Below, piece by piece: positions 21,812-34,881 of a DNA stretch of 64,000 nt; position 1 is the first letter of the stretch; each line of letters opens with the position of its first letter. Made by a program: the position numbers and the translations under genes. This DNA is from Lichtheimia corymbifera B2541 (Eukaryota; Mucoromycota; Mucoromycetes; Mucorales; Lichtheimiaceae). The notes beneath the pieces were generated by a model. It saw nothing but the letters and a program-made list of their open reading frames with translations. It made no database searches and was not told the DNA's origin. The DNA is taken from contig JNEU01001101.1 in the NCBI GenBank assembly GCA_000697475.1, positions 1 to 64,000 on the forward strand, read 5' to 3'.

Positions 21812-22782
21812 TCTCTTTGTCATGCTGAGAAGAGCTGTCGTATTAACACTACTCCTGCATAGTCTTCACCGCCAATCCACCACCACTCTGGTTGATATGC
21901 CGCATTCAGCTACGACGAGGTAAACGGAAGATCCCATTATACTACGTACCCATTGTTGATTCTCTTTACATGAATCCTTGTATATCACGCATGCTTCTTT
22001 GTAGCAAGGGGTTGGCAAGGTAACAACAAGACAAACAACACATGATGCAAGCTACAGACATTTGCTGAGGTGATGAACTTGCACAGGATATATAATTCAG
22101 CATACAAGGCTCGAACAGCAACAGCAAGGTGGACATCGAGGAAAAGAGCTATTCGAATGGGGATGACGACTAGGAATGAGGAGCAGTGAAAAAGGCAAAT
22201 TTGGGCAGAGTAATAAATAAGGGAGCCCTCTCTTACGTCTACTTTCCTTCAACGTCTTTAGCTGCATTTACTTCTACTGGACAATGACACGCTCACCAAC
22301 TCCTTCGCTACAATTGGCTCTCAACCGTTGACATCGGCACTCATTCTTCACGCGTTATGCAACGAGATTTTTTCAGACTGCATGACAACGACCAACACAT
22401 TCTTTTCCTTGGTGTGACACTACAGCATGTCAACGATAGCACGGATCGTATTCCTATCTCCCACAACAACTTCGGCCATGCATTCACCAACATCATCTCT
22501 GCACACTCGACAGCATCCAAACAATGATCTGCCCATTTATCAAGGTAAAAAGCGAAGGTATGACTCCACTAGGAAAGTGATAGATGTTAACGATGTGTAT
22601 CGTTTAGTATGATTATTGTTGATGTGGTGCCATCTCATACAGCCATTGATAACCATCACCACCAAGTATACGCCAATACAAGCAATCACCGCAATGCAAG
22701 GTCTCAAAGAGAGCATGGAAAAGGAGACATATCAGCGGCGACTCACCGCATGAGAGTTATGGATGCATATCGTCAAGGGTGA
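21812..22782. other. Intergenic, no supported gene
   Basis: A 61-codon frame at 22427-22612 is the best open reading and has no further support. Confidence 0.25.
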
Positions 22783-23370
22783 ATGCTACGTGGTTACTTT
22801 CCAGGATGTCAACATAAAGAATGGATCATGACACGTGTATGTGGCTCATTTATTCGGCCAAAAGATTTTACAACTACGGATGATATGCAAGAAGACATGA
22901 CCTGGCTACTTGGATATGTTTTCAAATACGTAACAACAGCGATGGTGATTGATTATCATGGATCCGGATCATTTCAAGAGAACAAAGCTGAGGAGACCTG
23001 CTTGTGGATCTGTATAATGAGGAGGTTGATCATGAGCATCTGGCCAGGTAACGTGTTGGAGATAAAAAGGTATGTTTATTCAGTGCTACAAAGCTTGGTA
23101 TCTAACCTAGATTGCTGGTAGTAGTTGGATTCTACTCATTTGGCCGTTGTGTTTGGTTGTGCCAGCACATACTGGGTTGTGCTCGGTGGCCATGGAGACA
23201 GCAATTGCATCGTATTGGATGTGACAAGGTATGCTTGGTTAGCGCTACAAAGCTTGGTATATAACTAGGTTGCTTTTATTCCGGTGTAGAACGAGGCGCC
23301 AAAAACAGCTGTAGTCATTCAAAAGATCATATTGTTGGCTTGGATACCCTATCTAGATTTGAACAAGCTA
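22783..23370 (+). pseudogene. Exon-like remnants with two near-identical intron-like blocks
   Basis: A plus-strand frame of 112 codons (22783-23121) overlaps another frame reading GDLLVDLYNEEVDHEHLAR that ends at a good donor (CAG|GTAACG at about 23050). An isolated exon-like stretch follows (23124-23227, LDSTHLAVVFGCAS... to CIVLDVTR). It is flanked by two intron-like blocks that resemble each other (see the repeat entry). After the second block the frame NEAPKTAVVIQKIILLAWI stays open. The pieces look like a real but decayed or unusually spliced gene; its function is unknown. Confidence 0.3.
23069..23270 (+). repeat. Duplicated intron-like block
   Basis: 23069-23112 and 23228-23270 share AGGTATG(T/C)TT...G(T/C)GCTACAAAGCTTGGTAT(C/A)TAAC(C)TAG. 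Both start with a consensus donor (GGTATG), contain a branch-like TAAC and are followed by pyrimidine-rich sequence ending in GTAG (about 23120 and 23289). They flank a 104-base coding-like stretch. Confidence 0.55.
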
Positions 23371-23572
23371 GTTACCTAGTACTCCATCATCCTGATTTCA
23401 TAAACGTATCTCATCATAGCATGCCATAAATCAAAACATAACCGCTTTAACAATGCCATCACGTCCCACATGCTAGTAAATCTTCGAGTCATTGATACTG
23501 CCGATGATGATGATTGCTCTTTATGTAATAATAATGACCCAACAATATTTTACTCAATGCTTTTTACATACA

Positions 23573-25561
23573 CTAATTAATGGCAACAGCTACACCATTA
23601 GCATCCACAAATGATCCATGCAACGTCAAGGCGTTAAAGTCTCCAAGAGTGGCTCGACCCAGTTCTTGCATCGATTGTGCATCCAACACCAACAAGAAGC
23701 ATGATTCACTGCCATCCTCGGTTGTCTTGTTGACCACTGATAGAATAACACCATCGTCTTCACGGGTTGCATCTGGTTTAGGCACAAACACTGGCTCTGA
23801 GCAAGAACATCCAGGTTGATCCCACATCATTGCTGTGCTATCCGGGTGCGTGTTGGAACCAAGAAACGGGTTTTCAAGATCAACTTTTATGAGACCATTC
23901 ACAACGGCACCTGCAGCATAAGAAGGAGCGTAGCGTGACTCACAAACACCATAAAGGAAACGATACTTCGAAAGGTTGTATTGTTCGTTGAATCGAGGTA
24001 ATTCGACATCATGGGCCAAAACCATGTAAGAAGCAACACGACGCCTATTGTACTCGAGCATCCCTGAAAACAAATAACCGCCTGTCAAATTTCCCGGTGA
24101 CCATGCATTCTGATTCTCATCGCTGCGAGGCACGTTTCCAAGTCGATATCTACGCACTTGAGCTGGTGCAATCTTGTTTCCAGGTTTGCCTTGTGCCTTC
24201 TTTTTGACCACAAACCGTACAGGCTTGACCTTGCTTTCATTGACTTTGCCACCAGGTGCAGCTTTTCCAAGCTCAAAGCTGGCATCCACAATATCGGTAT
24301 TTTCGTACATGCAATAATCCAAATAGATGACTCGCTCCTTTTCTCCTCCAGGAAGTGACACCTCTTCATCCCATGCATTGGCTGCATGAAATCCAAAACA
24401 TGGATCCGCTTCGTATGTTGCTACATGTCGACCCGTGTGTCGATCAACCACGTGGAATAGTGTGCATCGGTTTTCCTCCCAATGAAATGTTTGATATGCG
24501 TTCGAGTAATAAATGGCTGCCATACCGCCAAATCCATAGTAATAGGGGAAGTTTGGAACAATGATGTAGTTCTTGGTCATGTTGAATGAATGAATGTATG
24601 ATGGCTTTAGCACCTCCATTGTCTTCCATGCACCTAAATGTCTCCATATGGGTTCATGCACCGTTGTTGTAGGTGGTGGCATTTCATCCGAGTTAGGGGA
24701 GAATGGCTTGATAGTAAATGTCTGGAAACTAGGGATAGGACCGAGCCGCACCATAAAGTTGACGTATTCATTTGTATCCTTATCATACTGATGATGGGAG
24801 GCACATAGCATTCCCCAAAGCTTCTTGTCTATATGTGCGTACGTAAACAGCTTGAGTGGTTCTATTCAATTGTTTTGATTAGCTCATCATCATCTGTTCT
24901 CTTTTTTCAAAGGCGTTACTTACTCAATGTGTCCTTATCCACCAATTGTAATGTGTTTGCATCTCGCTTGACAACCACTGCATCACCACGCTTAATACCA
25001 GTCTCCCTTTCGAGTCGTGGACCAATAGGGAAGTTGGGTGTGATGGTGACATTGACCAAGTCATACTCTGGGTCCTCCTCATGTTTGCGCATGGTATCAT
25101 TGAATTCCATGATATGGTGAAAGAATGTTTGCATACGACCAAAGATAGTTTTGCAAGGATCAGGGCCAAAGGTGAGCAATGTCTTGTCGTCGTTACGGAT
25201 ACGATCCTCGAGCCCATGTGATGTATGCCTGGATGAGTAGTGGACCTTTTGCGTTTCGCCTGACACCTCGAAACGATGCAACATGGCAAGGCCGTCAAAT
25301 GGATGACCGATATGGTGCGTGTCGCCATTATCCATCAATACATTATATCTTCCGGATCCTTTTTTGAAATATTAGTGGCATATTCCATAGCCAAACATAG
25401 ATGAGCATACCTGAACGATAAAGTACACCATTGACCCAGGAAGGGATTATGCCTTGGATTTTGATCTCAATAGGCTTCTCGAAAGCAGGAACATTGGCAA
25501 AACCAAAAGGAGAAGGAGCTGGTTCATCAATGTTGGGATTGAGCTCTGCTGGCGTTTTCAT
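23573..25561 (-). CDS. Carotenoid cleavage oxygenase (CCD/RPE65 family)
   Basis: Three exons: 25561-25411, 25358-24924 and 24828-23573. The introns are 52 bp (GTATGC...AAAAG) and 95 bp (GTAAGT...TATAG). Phases close, giving 613 residues. Family signatures appear in order: WVNGVLYRSGSGRYNV (N-terminal blade), HPFDGLAMLHRFEV, CASHHQYDKDTNEYVNF (first iron-binding His), PSYIHSFNMTKNYIIVPNFP (second), CFGFHAANAWDE (third) and TLHGSFVDANG near the C-terminus (fourth). The enzyme should use non-heme Fe(II) and O2 to cleave a carotenoid double bond. In Mucorales, CarS and AcaA of this family make the apocarotenoids that lead to trisporic acid pheromones; which of the two this represents I cannot tell. 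It is divergent with the CCE1 gene across 280 bp. Confidence 0.9.
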
Positions 25562-25841
25562 ATCAAAGAATATAAAGAAAAGTAAAAAAGTGAATGTGTG
25601 TGTGAGATGGATCTGTCATTTGCCTTTTATGCATAAAGGGGGGTTGATCCCAATTTCATTGTCTTTTGGATATATGTACGACATGCATGCATGGGACTTT
25701 TTCTCCCCTGATAATGCTGGTATGACATACATATTGCTTCCACATAGTAGATGGTGGCCTTGATGTTTTGGAGGATGTATACACATACATGGCTGAAATA
25801 AAGGATGAATTAAAAGCAATATGTAGCAGGAGATAGGTAGA
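25562..25841. promoter_or_regulatory. Shared divergent promoter region of the carotenoid oxygenase and CCE1-type genes
   Basis: The 280 bases separating the two start codons must hold both promoters. Repeated ATACATATTGC/ATACACATACATGG-type AT-rich stretches and a GTTTTGGAGG box are visible. I see no specific factor site that I can name. Confidence 0.4.
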
Positions 25842-26951
25842 GTGGAGAGAAGTGTTATCAAATACCACAGCTTTTGTGACTCAGACTCATCCCAAGCTTC
25901 TTCTTCTTCTTCTTCACTTGTATCTTCATGTCAAGGCTGTTGTTGTTATGTCCCTTTCGACGTAGAGCACAGTCAATATCATCACCATTCACACGAAGGA
26001 TCCATACCGGTGAAGCTCTTTCCGCTATTGATGCAAGGTAACACACGTCCATCATGCACCCTTTTCCTTTACAAGGTTCTCAAACGAATATTTATTTGCT
26101 GTTGTGTATCATTTCAAAGACTATCCAATCTCAAGGCGTATGAACTCAAGGATGTGGCTATTCAGTGTGGTGTATCAACAAGTGGAAGAAAGAATGAGGT
26201 GTGCGATCGCATCAGGCACCGTTTTGCATCGGCCATGAGCAGCATTACACGACACGATCACTTTGAAGCCGATCAATTGGTGCCAACATCGGTTGTATCT
26301 CTGGACCTTGGGTATCGCAACCTTGCTCATATACATCTACGGCATGATAATACTATCCTTGCATGGGATCGAATCGACCTTGATATACCCGAAGAGTCAT
26401 CATTTCATCCTTCAATCAGCGCACCTTTTGTTCGTCGATATATTCAATCAAGTCTGGAGCCGTTATTGCTTTGCAAGGAAGATGATGTGGGTGCTGTATT
26501 GGTGGAGCAACAACGCTATCGTGAAGCTGGTGCTGCTGCAGTGTTGGAAACGACCATCCGTGTCAATTGTGTGGAAGCGATGTTGTGGTACGCTCTGTAC
26601 GACATGGTGGATCGGCATGATTCCTTACAAACAATCCCTTTGGTGGCTATTCAACGACAAGCTGTGGATCGTATATGGGCACCTGAGTGGGAGAAATTCA
26701 TTACACCGTCATTGGCAATGTCAAAGAGATCGAAAACTTATCAAAAGAAACAAGCCTGTTCACGCCTTGTGGAGCATTGGTTACGAGAAGATCAAGTTGT
26801 AACGTGTCGTGATACTCGGATCAAGGATGGGTTCTTTCAACAAGGGAAAAAGGATGACTTGAGCGATTGTCTTTTGCAAGCCATGACTTGGTATCAATGG
26901 CGACGATTCATGGTGGACTATATTCGCGATACTATATCATCAACAGCATGA
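25842..26951 (+). CDS. CCE1/Ydc2-type Holliday junction resolvase with SAP domain (probably mitochondrial)
   Basis: A single open frame of 369 codons. Residues about 94-128 form a SAP DNA-binding motif (LSNLKAYELKDVAIQCGV). The RNase H-like resolvase core follows: SVVSLDLGYRNLAHIHL (catalytic Asp155), AVLVEQQRYR (Glu222) and KKDDLSDCLLQAM (Asp338, Asp339 and Asp342 region). These match the four acidic positions of yeast Cce1 and fission yeast Ydc2, which resolve four-way junctions in mitochondrial DNA. The Ser/His/Cys-rich first 90 residues look poorly conserved. They may contain an intron (GTAACA at 26038 to TTCAAAG at 26110 has plausible borders but wrong phase), or translation may start at Met64, so the true start is uncertain. 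It is convergent with the proline-rich gene, 181 bases away. Confidence 0.85.
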   Translation: MERSVIKYHSFCDSDSSQASSSSSSLVSSCQGCCCYVPFDVEHSQYHHHSHEGSIPVKLFPLLMQGNTRPSCTLFLYKVLKRIFICCCVSFQRLSNLKAYELKDVAIQCGVSTSGRKNEVCDRIRHRFASAMSSITRHDHFEADQLVPTSVVSLDLGYRNLAHIHLRHDNTILAWDRIDLDIPEESSFHPSISAPFVRRYIQSSLEPLLLCKEDDVGAVLVEQQRYREAGAAAVLETTIRVNCVEAMLWYALYDMVDRHDSLQTIPLVAIQRQAVDRIWAPEWEKFITPSLAMSKRSKTYQKKQACSRLVEHWLREDQVVTCRDTRIKDGFFQQGKKDDLSDCLLQAMTWYQWRRFMVDYIRDTISSTA

Positions 26952-27132
26952 AACAAGATAGCATATCATCATCATAGACGTACAACCCTATATCATTTTA
27001 ATATACACTTATATTCACAATGCCAACCGTTTCATTTGTTATCTACATATCACTGTACATGCGTGGATTATTAGGCAACACATTATTATACGTGGTTGTT
27101 TCTTCTATTATGCAGGTGTTGGTGGTGGTGGT

Positions 27133-27543
27133 TTAATAATACTCTTCAGGCCCGTTATACTCCTCACAGATAAAGCACCAGCAAAATGCGATTGTTAAGC
27201 TATAACAAAGATATGTTAGCATCGTGTTATGCAGAATATGTATACTTTCAAACACATACCATGCAATACTGTCACCCCAACAAGTGGATGGATTTGGAGC
27301 AAATGGTGCATGAGGCGGTGCTGCTGGTGGAGGTTTGCCTGTAACTGATGGAATAGGCTTTGAACCAGGCGGTGGTATTGGGAGAGGTGGTGGTGGTGGT
27401 GGACCCATATGAGCTTGTATTAAAGGATCCATGGATGATATGCTGTATGGGGTCATAGTACTCATTGGTGGAGTAGGGATTGCTGCCGGTGGTGGAGGAG
27501 GTGGCATAGGTGGTGGACAACCCGGTGGAAATGATGGGTACAT
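27133..27543 (-). CDS. Small proline-rich protein with a Cys-rich hydrophobic tail (CYSTM-like)
   Basis: Two exons: 27543-27260 and 27199-27133, across a 59-bp intron with textbook borders (GTATGT...GCTAAC...TATAG). The product has 116 residues. I chose the ATG at 27543 (MYPSFPPGCPPPMPPPP) rather than an in-frame one at 27630, because the upstream codons come from a poly-T/A tract and give an artificial poly-Phe run. Residues 1-85 are about 45 percent proline. The tail CWGDSIACLTIAFCWCFICEEYN is cysteine-rich and hydrophobic. This plan resembles CYSTM/rcr-type stress-associated membrane proteins, but the match is by architecture only. Proline stretches are encoded by repeated GGTGGTGG on the plus strand. 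The unspliced reading would insert a hydrophobic peptide and is less likely. Confidence 0.65.
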   Translation of the reverse strand: MYPSFPPGCPPPMPPPPPPAAIPTPPMSTMTPYSISSMDPLIQAHMGPPPPPPLPIPPPGSKPIPSVTGKPPPAAPPHAPFAPNPSTCWGDSIAWYVFESIHILHNTMLTYLCYSLTIAFCWCFICEEYNGPEEYY

Positions 27544-28829
27544 TTTTGTAGTTGACTCAAAGGAGATAAAGTTGGAGTTGGTGAATAGAAAAAAAAAAAA
27601 AAAGAGAAAGGTGTGTGCTGTGGAGGACATCTATATACGAGAATCAGCAGCAGCAGCAGTAGTAGCAGCGGCACCTTCCTTTACCCAACCTACAAAAGGA
27701 CTTGCACATGACAGCTTGTATCCTGTAAACAAAACGACGATGATGGCATACCCGTGTGAATATGTTTACAGCTCTAATTTGCTCATAAAATTGACCATGC
27801 ACGTTGGCTTTGTTCCTATGACAAGGTACATTTTATATCAAAAAGTCGGAGCCCTCTCCGCATCCCACAGCGCCGCTTTGCTTTTGCTCTTAGTTGCTGA
27901 TCTAGTGACCTTGTTCATCGTCGCAGTGGTACCTCTTGCTGGGTCATCACACACAAACATAAGCCAGCCGTAGCGTAAAACCCTTTATTTGTTTAGCAAG
28001 TCAACGACATTATATGTGTGTGTATATATAATAACAACAGCATTATTCAGGAACAGACGATCATGATTTTCTCCCCACACTATCCATGCCAAACGTGGTC
28101 ATAAATACCTTGTTATTGTTGTTGTCTACATATCTTCCATATTTCATCATGACCACCATTATTCTGATACCACTGCTCTCAACCACCTGCAGACGAACAG
28201 CCGTTCTCATGAGCTCTTTCGGAATACTTGTTTAGACTAATCTCTCCAACCATTTGTAACACCCCTCATCTCATATGATGCTCCTTTTTGCGTCGGGGAG
28301 GAATAGTAAAGAATATCAAATGACATCAACAATGATGCAATCACGTGGTCTACAAGTGAATGATGGTTTCTTCCCAGCCAACCACTTCTCTCATATGTAA
28401 TGGAGCAGTGAACTGCTACAACAACGTGTATTTAACCTTAATTGATCCACAGATATGATTTAGTTATCTTCCTTCGATGTCGAATGGTCACAAGAAATGA
28501 ACCAATGAACCATAGCCATGATCGGCCCTATATTGAAGAGTGCATATCATCGATACTAAAATATTCCTACAGTGAGCTTGCTTGAAACATGTCAAGGTAT
28601 TGATGAAGGTGTCATTCCTCAACTACGCCGCACGGAGGATGGATATACGAACAAGCAACAAACAACAATGGTATCATGGCAACGAGCATTATTTCATTTC
28701 ACGCTTAGTAAAGTATTACAGGGTATATCTTCATAATGGCAGGGTGTAAATGCATTGATCGGGATGTGCAATTTTAGGTCGTGTGGAGGGAGTTGGAAGA
28801 CAGCCTTTCCTTTTCTTGCAACCGTTACC
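27544..28829. other. Intergenic between the proline-rich gene and RED/IK
   Basis: This begins with the 14-base A run (27588-27602) and an (CAG)n-type stretch at 27642-27672 (AGCAGCAGCAGCAGTAGTAGCAGC). A plus-strand frame crosses 27431-27973 but overlaps the proline-rich gene antisense and shows no family. Further right, 27974-28829 is AT-rich with TATATATAATAA near 28022. I see no gene. Confidence 0.35.
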
Positions 28830-30576
28830 ATGGGCGACAATGGGTAATGTCTCTACCTCTTCAACTCCACAGTAACTCCAACCATTCAAGGCTAATAGTA
28901 TACCCTCACAGATTGACTCAAGATGACTTTCGTAAATTGCTGCAAACACCTCGACCAGGAGCAACCACCAGCAACGACACACCCCAATTCAAAGCACCTC
29001 CTCCAAAGACGCCGTAAGTGAACAGTTATCAGCATGTCGAGGTGGATCAACTTCTGATCTGCCTTATAAATGTAGACGTAGTACGGGTGCAGTGTTTGCA
29101 CAGCCTCATTCAGTGCGTAAGAAACGACCAAAGCCAACAGCAGCACCAGCAACACCATCGAACTATCGTGATCGAGCAGCTGAACGACGTGCCAACGAGA
29201 CGCAGGATGAGGGATCAACAGAAGACTTGTTACAGCCACGCGAGCAGGATGAGACATTGGATGCCAAAGAAGTGTATGAACAATCGAAATATCTTGGAGG
29301 AGATGTGGAGCATACGCACCTTGTAAAGGGTCTCGATTACAGTTTATTGGAACGTGTTCGTACCGATTTGAACAACAAAGCAGCACAAGCCGAAGCACTT
29401 TTGGAACAACAACAACAACAAGAGGAGGAAGAGGAAGAGGAAGAGGATGATACAACAGTTGAAAAGAATCAAGAAATCGATGAAGCCTTGAGCAAGATTG
29501 GAAAGCAAGAACAAGTCAAGGTGCACACTCTTTTGGCCAAGAACATTGCGCACTTTTTCAAGCAGAGTCAAGTTAAACGATCGACAGACTTGTTCATGCC
29601 AGGGCGTATGGCATATGTCTTTGAGATGGCAGATCCAGTGGGTCATTACAATGATGCCTTTGAACAACCAACATCCATCACACGCAGCAAAGCAGATACT
29701 GTAAGACGGCAAAGCGATCTTCAGGCTGAGACGGAGCTTGTTATACGCAAGATATCAGCAATTATGCGCAAGGATAACAACACATCAGAGAACAAAGAGA
29801 CACCCAAATCAACAATCAAAGCAGCTGAAAAGAAAAAGGAGGCATCAGTGGTTACATTCGATGGCGATATTTTTGCTGATGTCGGTCGTGATTACGAGCT
29901 GGATGAATCCTCGCTACAAAAAGCACAATCATCATCATCATCATCACCACCGCCACCACCACCACCGTCAGCTATGGATGCTTCAGCAGAAACCACGACC
30001 ACCAACAAGAGCAATTACTTTACTGGTTTAGTGCATGAACAAGAGGAAGAAGACACTACTACAGCTGATGTTGATATGAAAGAAGTATCGAATCTGCTAT
30101 CTCAGGCAACCAAACGCGAGTCATCATCCGCCGCATCATCTTCAACCACAGAGCGTGATGGTGTCAAACGACCTAAATTCGCACACGAGCAAATGGATGT
30201 GGACGCAGCTGATATTGACATGTATGGATTGGGTTCAGAAGCACTACCGACATCTTTTGAGGAACGTAGACGTACCGTCGCATACGAGTCGGGTGAAGAG
30301 GATGGCGATGCTGCAACATCATTGATCGATCAAGGCACTCACAGGAATAAAAAGGCACAGCTCACACGATGGGACTTTGATGACGAGGAACAATGGCAAA
30401 AATACAAGGATTCCGTCGAGATTCAACCCAAGAGCGTGTCTCAATTTGGTGTGAAATTAGGCGATGGCCGGAAACGAAATCGTGAACAACGCCGCGGTAT
30501 GTCCGAGAAACAAAAGCTGAATCGAGAATACCAAATGGTCAAGAATATCATGGATAAAAAGTATGGCAAGAAATAG
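28830..30576 (+). CDS. RED/IK-family spliceosomal protein
   Basis: Three exons: 28830-28843 (MGDNG), 28912-29013 and 29076-30576. The introns are 68 and 62 bp (GTAATG...CACAG, GTAAGT...TGTAG). Phases close, giving 538 residues. The start MGDNG-LTQDDFRKLLQTPR is the RED N-terminal signature. It is followed by NYRDRAAERRANE, VEHTHLVKGLDYSLLERVRTDL, the phrase FFKQSQVKRSTDLFMPGRMAYVFEM and a C-terminal RWDFDDEEQWQKYKDSVEI...KLNREYQMVKNIM, all typical of the RED_N and RED_C regions. RED/IK is part of the spliceosomal B complex, with SMU1. The metazoan Arg-Glu/Arg-Asp repeat is absent; instead there are glutamine/glutamate, serine and proline homopolymers. The gene is convergent with the DYRK kinase, only 59 bases between stop codons. 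Confidence 0.9.
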
Positions 30577-30635
30577 CTTTTAATTAAGATTGGTACCCTG
30601 CATAATAAACAACCCACACTCCACTATCATTATCA

Positions 30636-32765
<2,130 letters not shown>

Positions 32766-32837
32766 ACAATAAAGAAGAGGACATAGCGACTAGTAAAAAC
32801 ACGTGTGAAAAGAAAATGACAGCGTCCCAGCCTATAC

Positions 32838-32886
32838 ATCCACCCACCCACACATACACATATACATACACATACATATACACAGA
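32838..32886. repeat. CA/TA microsatellite
   Basis: An alternating CACCCACCCACACATACACATATACATACACATACATATACAC run upstream of the DYRK start. Confidence 0.7.
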
Positions 32887-33195
32887 TCCATTCATATATG
32901 CAAAGGGACCCTGATTGTATAAACAAAGTCTATGCTGCTATGAGCTGTACTGATGCATTACCTTATGCAAGTATCCTATATGCATAGTGTAATAATGAAA
33001 TAGATGACAGCAGCGTTGATCTACTCTCTTGGGATTGATATCCACCATTGCTGCACAAGGAGGATAGACCAACCAGGCCAAACCAGAATATCATTTCTTT
33101 TGCTAAATGGCGGTTGTAGTAGTTGTAGTATTATATAAACCCTATTCATTGCTTTATATTCATTACCTTTTGGATTCTGTCACCTGTGCCGTGGA

Positions 33196-33531
33196 GTGTC
33201 GCACAATAAGCATACTGCACACCATATGGGTGATGATCGCCAACCCCACTTTCTTTGGCGGATTCGCATATTCTCGATTTCTTTAACCAGTGTAACATCG
33301 AGTGCCAACTTTCATCTGTATCAGGAATGTGTCACCCACCCCACATTTATTCGGACTTGGCTTGAAATAGGAGACAAGGAGCGTCTTTGGCGATGGCAGA
33401 GTTGTACATTGGTAAGAACTTGAGAGCACTGAAGAAAGATTAAAGGTGAGCTAAATACAACACTTGCTATGATATTGTTAGATAGCTTGATCGAGGTGCC
33501 ATATTATTGGATGTTGATGTCAAGGAAGGTA
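33196..33531 (+). CDS. Possible small two-exon gene, unknown function
   Basis: A frame opening at 33196 reaches GDKERLWRWQSCTL, then meets a GTAAGA donor (33413). A reading resumes in phase after GTTAGATAG (33491) with LDRGAILLDVDVKE, and a second donor GTACGT follows. Composition is coding-like but I recognise no family and the 3' end cannot be fixed. Treat as tentative. Confidence 0.2.
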
Positions 33532-34881
33532 CGTAATATAGCCCCAGGTTTTGATAGCGTTTGTGCGATCCGATAGCCGAACCGATACTGTCTTTTCCCC
33601 CTCACACTGAATTGCTATACTCAAGAAAACTTTAATAACAGGCCTACTCAAAAAGGACACACTGTCAAGATAAGGTGCTCACAATACTATCCGAACAAAT
33701 AAATGATCGTCTCACACAAATGAGTGGCCAAGTGTGTGTGTGTGGGTGAATGTTCTGGTTCTTACTTTCTCCCTCAACCCCTTGCTGGTTTTCACTTTTT
33801 TCACTACTCCTAGGATAGCTTTGGCTCTTGTCCCTTTTACCCTCCTCTTATGAATCATCACTTGCTGATCTTACATATATATACACCACAACTACATATA
33901 AGCACGAGTACAAAGCACCATACGCAATTTGTTTTTCTCATATACTCGATTTGATAATGGACCACTGGAAATGAAGTACAGTAAACATAGGCGACTCTAA
34001 ATACAAATAAACCTGCAATGCTTTGCGGAACTAACTTGAGGATACTTTACCCTTTGTATGCTGCTTTCCCGCCTTTCTCTTTTTGAGGTCTCATCCCATC
34101 GAACAGCGTCATCTTCACACGCTCAACGCCTATCTCTATATATGCATGCTATTGCACAAAACATAGTGTGATATCGGGTGATAGCATTGTTTTTCATCAA
34201 GGAATTGACTGCATGTTTACCTGGTGCCAATTCAGGGACGACATTTACCGGAGCATTGTTCCGAGCACTCCGGTAATCTTGAAAAGCTTAGGCTGTGCGT
34301 TAAAGAAAATGAGAGTCCACGAAATAATGCAGCATCAAGGAATATGGTGCTGTCTATATCTTGAACACCATCCCCCCTTTGAAATGGGTAAGTTATTATT
34401 TGATACCACCTACTTGGGCGGCCTTTTCTTTAGTGGCAATCACAATGGACACATGAATGGATTTGATCCGTCAACAAAGGAGGTCTCAAGGATAATGAAG
34501 TGTGTTGTGTTACCCAATATCCTCACCCCCAAACTTTCCATTATCGCGTGCCGTTGCCATGGATCTTACCCAGTTGCCACGGGCAACCACCACTTTTGGT
34601 GCATGACCTGCAATTAAGCTGGATCGTCCTCCCGGCCATGTGCTCAACTCCCTAATCCAAAGCAAAAGGTACTCACACAGATGATGTATATATATTTCGA
34701 TAAGCATCCTTCCCTTCCTCAATTGGTGTTACTCTTCTTTTGGAGCAAGAGGATTTCTCTGTATTTATAACCTTTCCTTTCTTTTCTTTTTACTCTACCA
34801 CTATTACTACGCAGTCATCGATTCATAAATCAACAAAGCCATCTCTTTCCTTTTCCTCGCTTTCTTCTCTATCTCCATTCC

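Larger units (their letters stand above)
32766..34881. other. Two-kilobase intergenic region
   Basis: This holds the CA/TA microsatellite (32838-32886), a possible small spli-ced reading at 33196-33531 and long pyrimidine-rich sequence before the Zn2Cys6 gene (34760-34880: TTTCCTTTCTTTTC, TCCTTTTCCTCGC), typical of a fungal core promoter. A 149-codon plus-strand frame at 34168-34617 has no supporting family and contains a GTAAGT donor (34389), so it may be chance. Confidence 0.35.

Noticed and set aside
26263..26802. A 179-codon overlapping frame within the CCE1-type gene
   Set aside because: It is in the +1 register of a gene with clear catalytic motifs.
27431..27973. A 180-codon plus-strand frame with poly-Gly, poly-Lys and poly-Ala runs
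   Set aside because: Its first part is the antisense of the proline codons of the small gene at 27133-27543, and the rest reads through homopolymer tracts.
34168..34617. A 149-codon plus-strand frame
   Set aside because: No recognisable domain, odd composition (many Cys, His and Trp), and an internal GTAAGT; kept only as a note in the intergenic entry.
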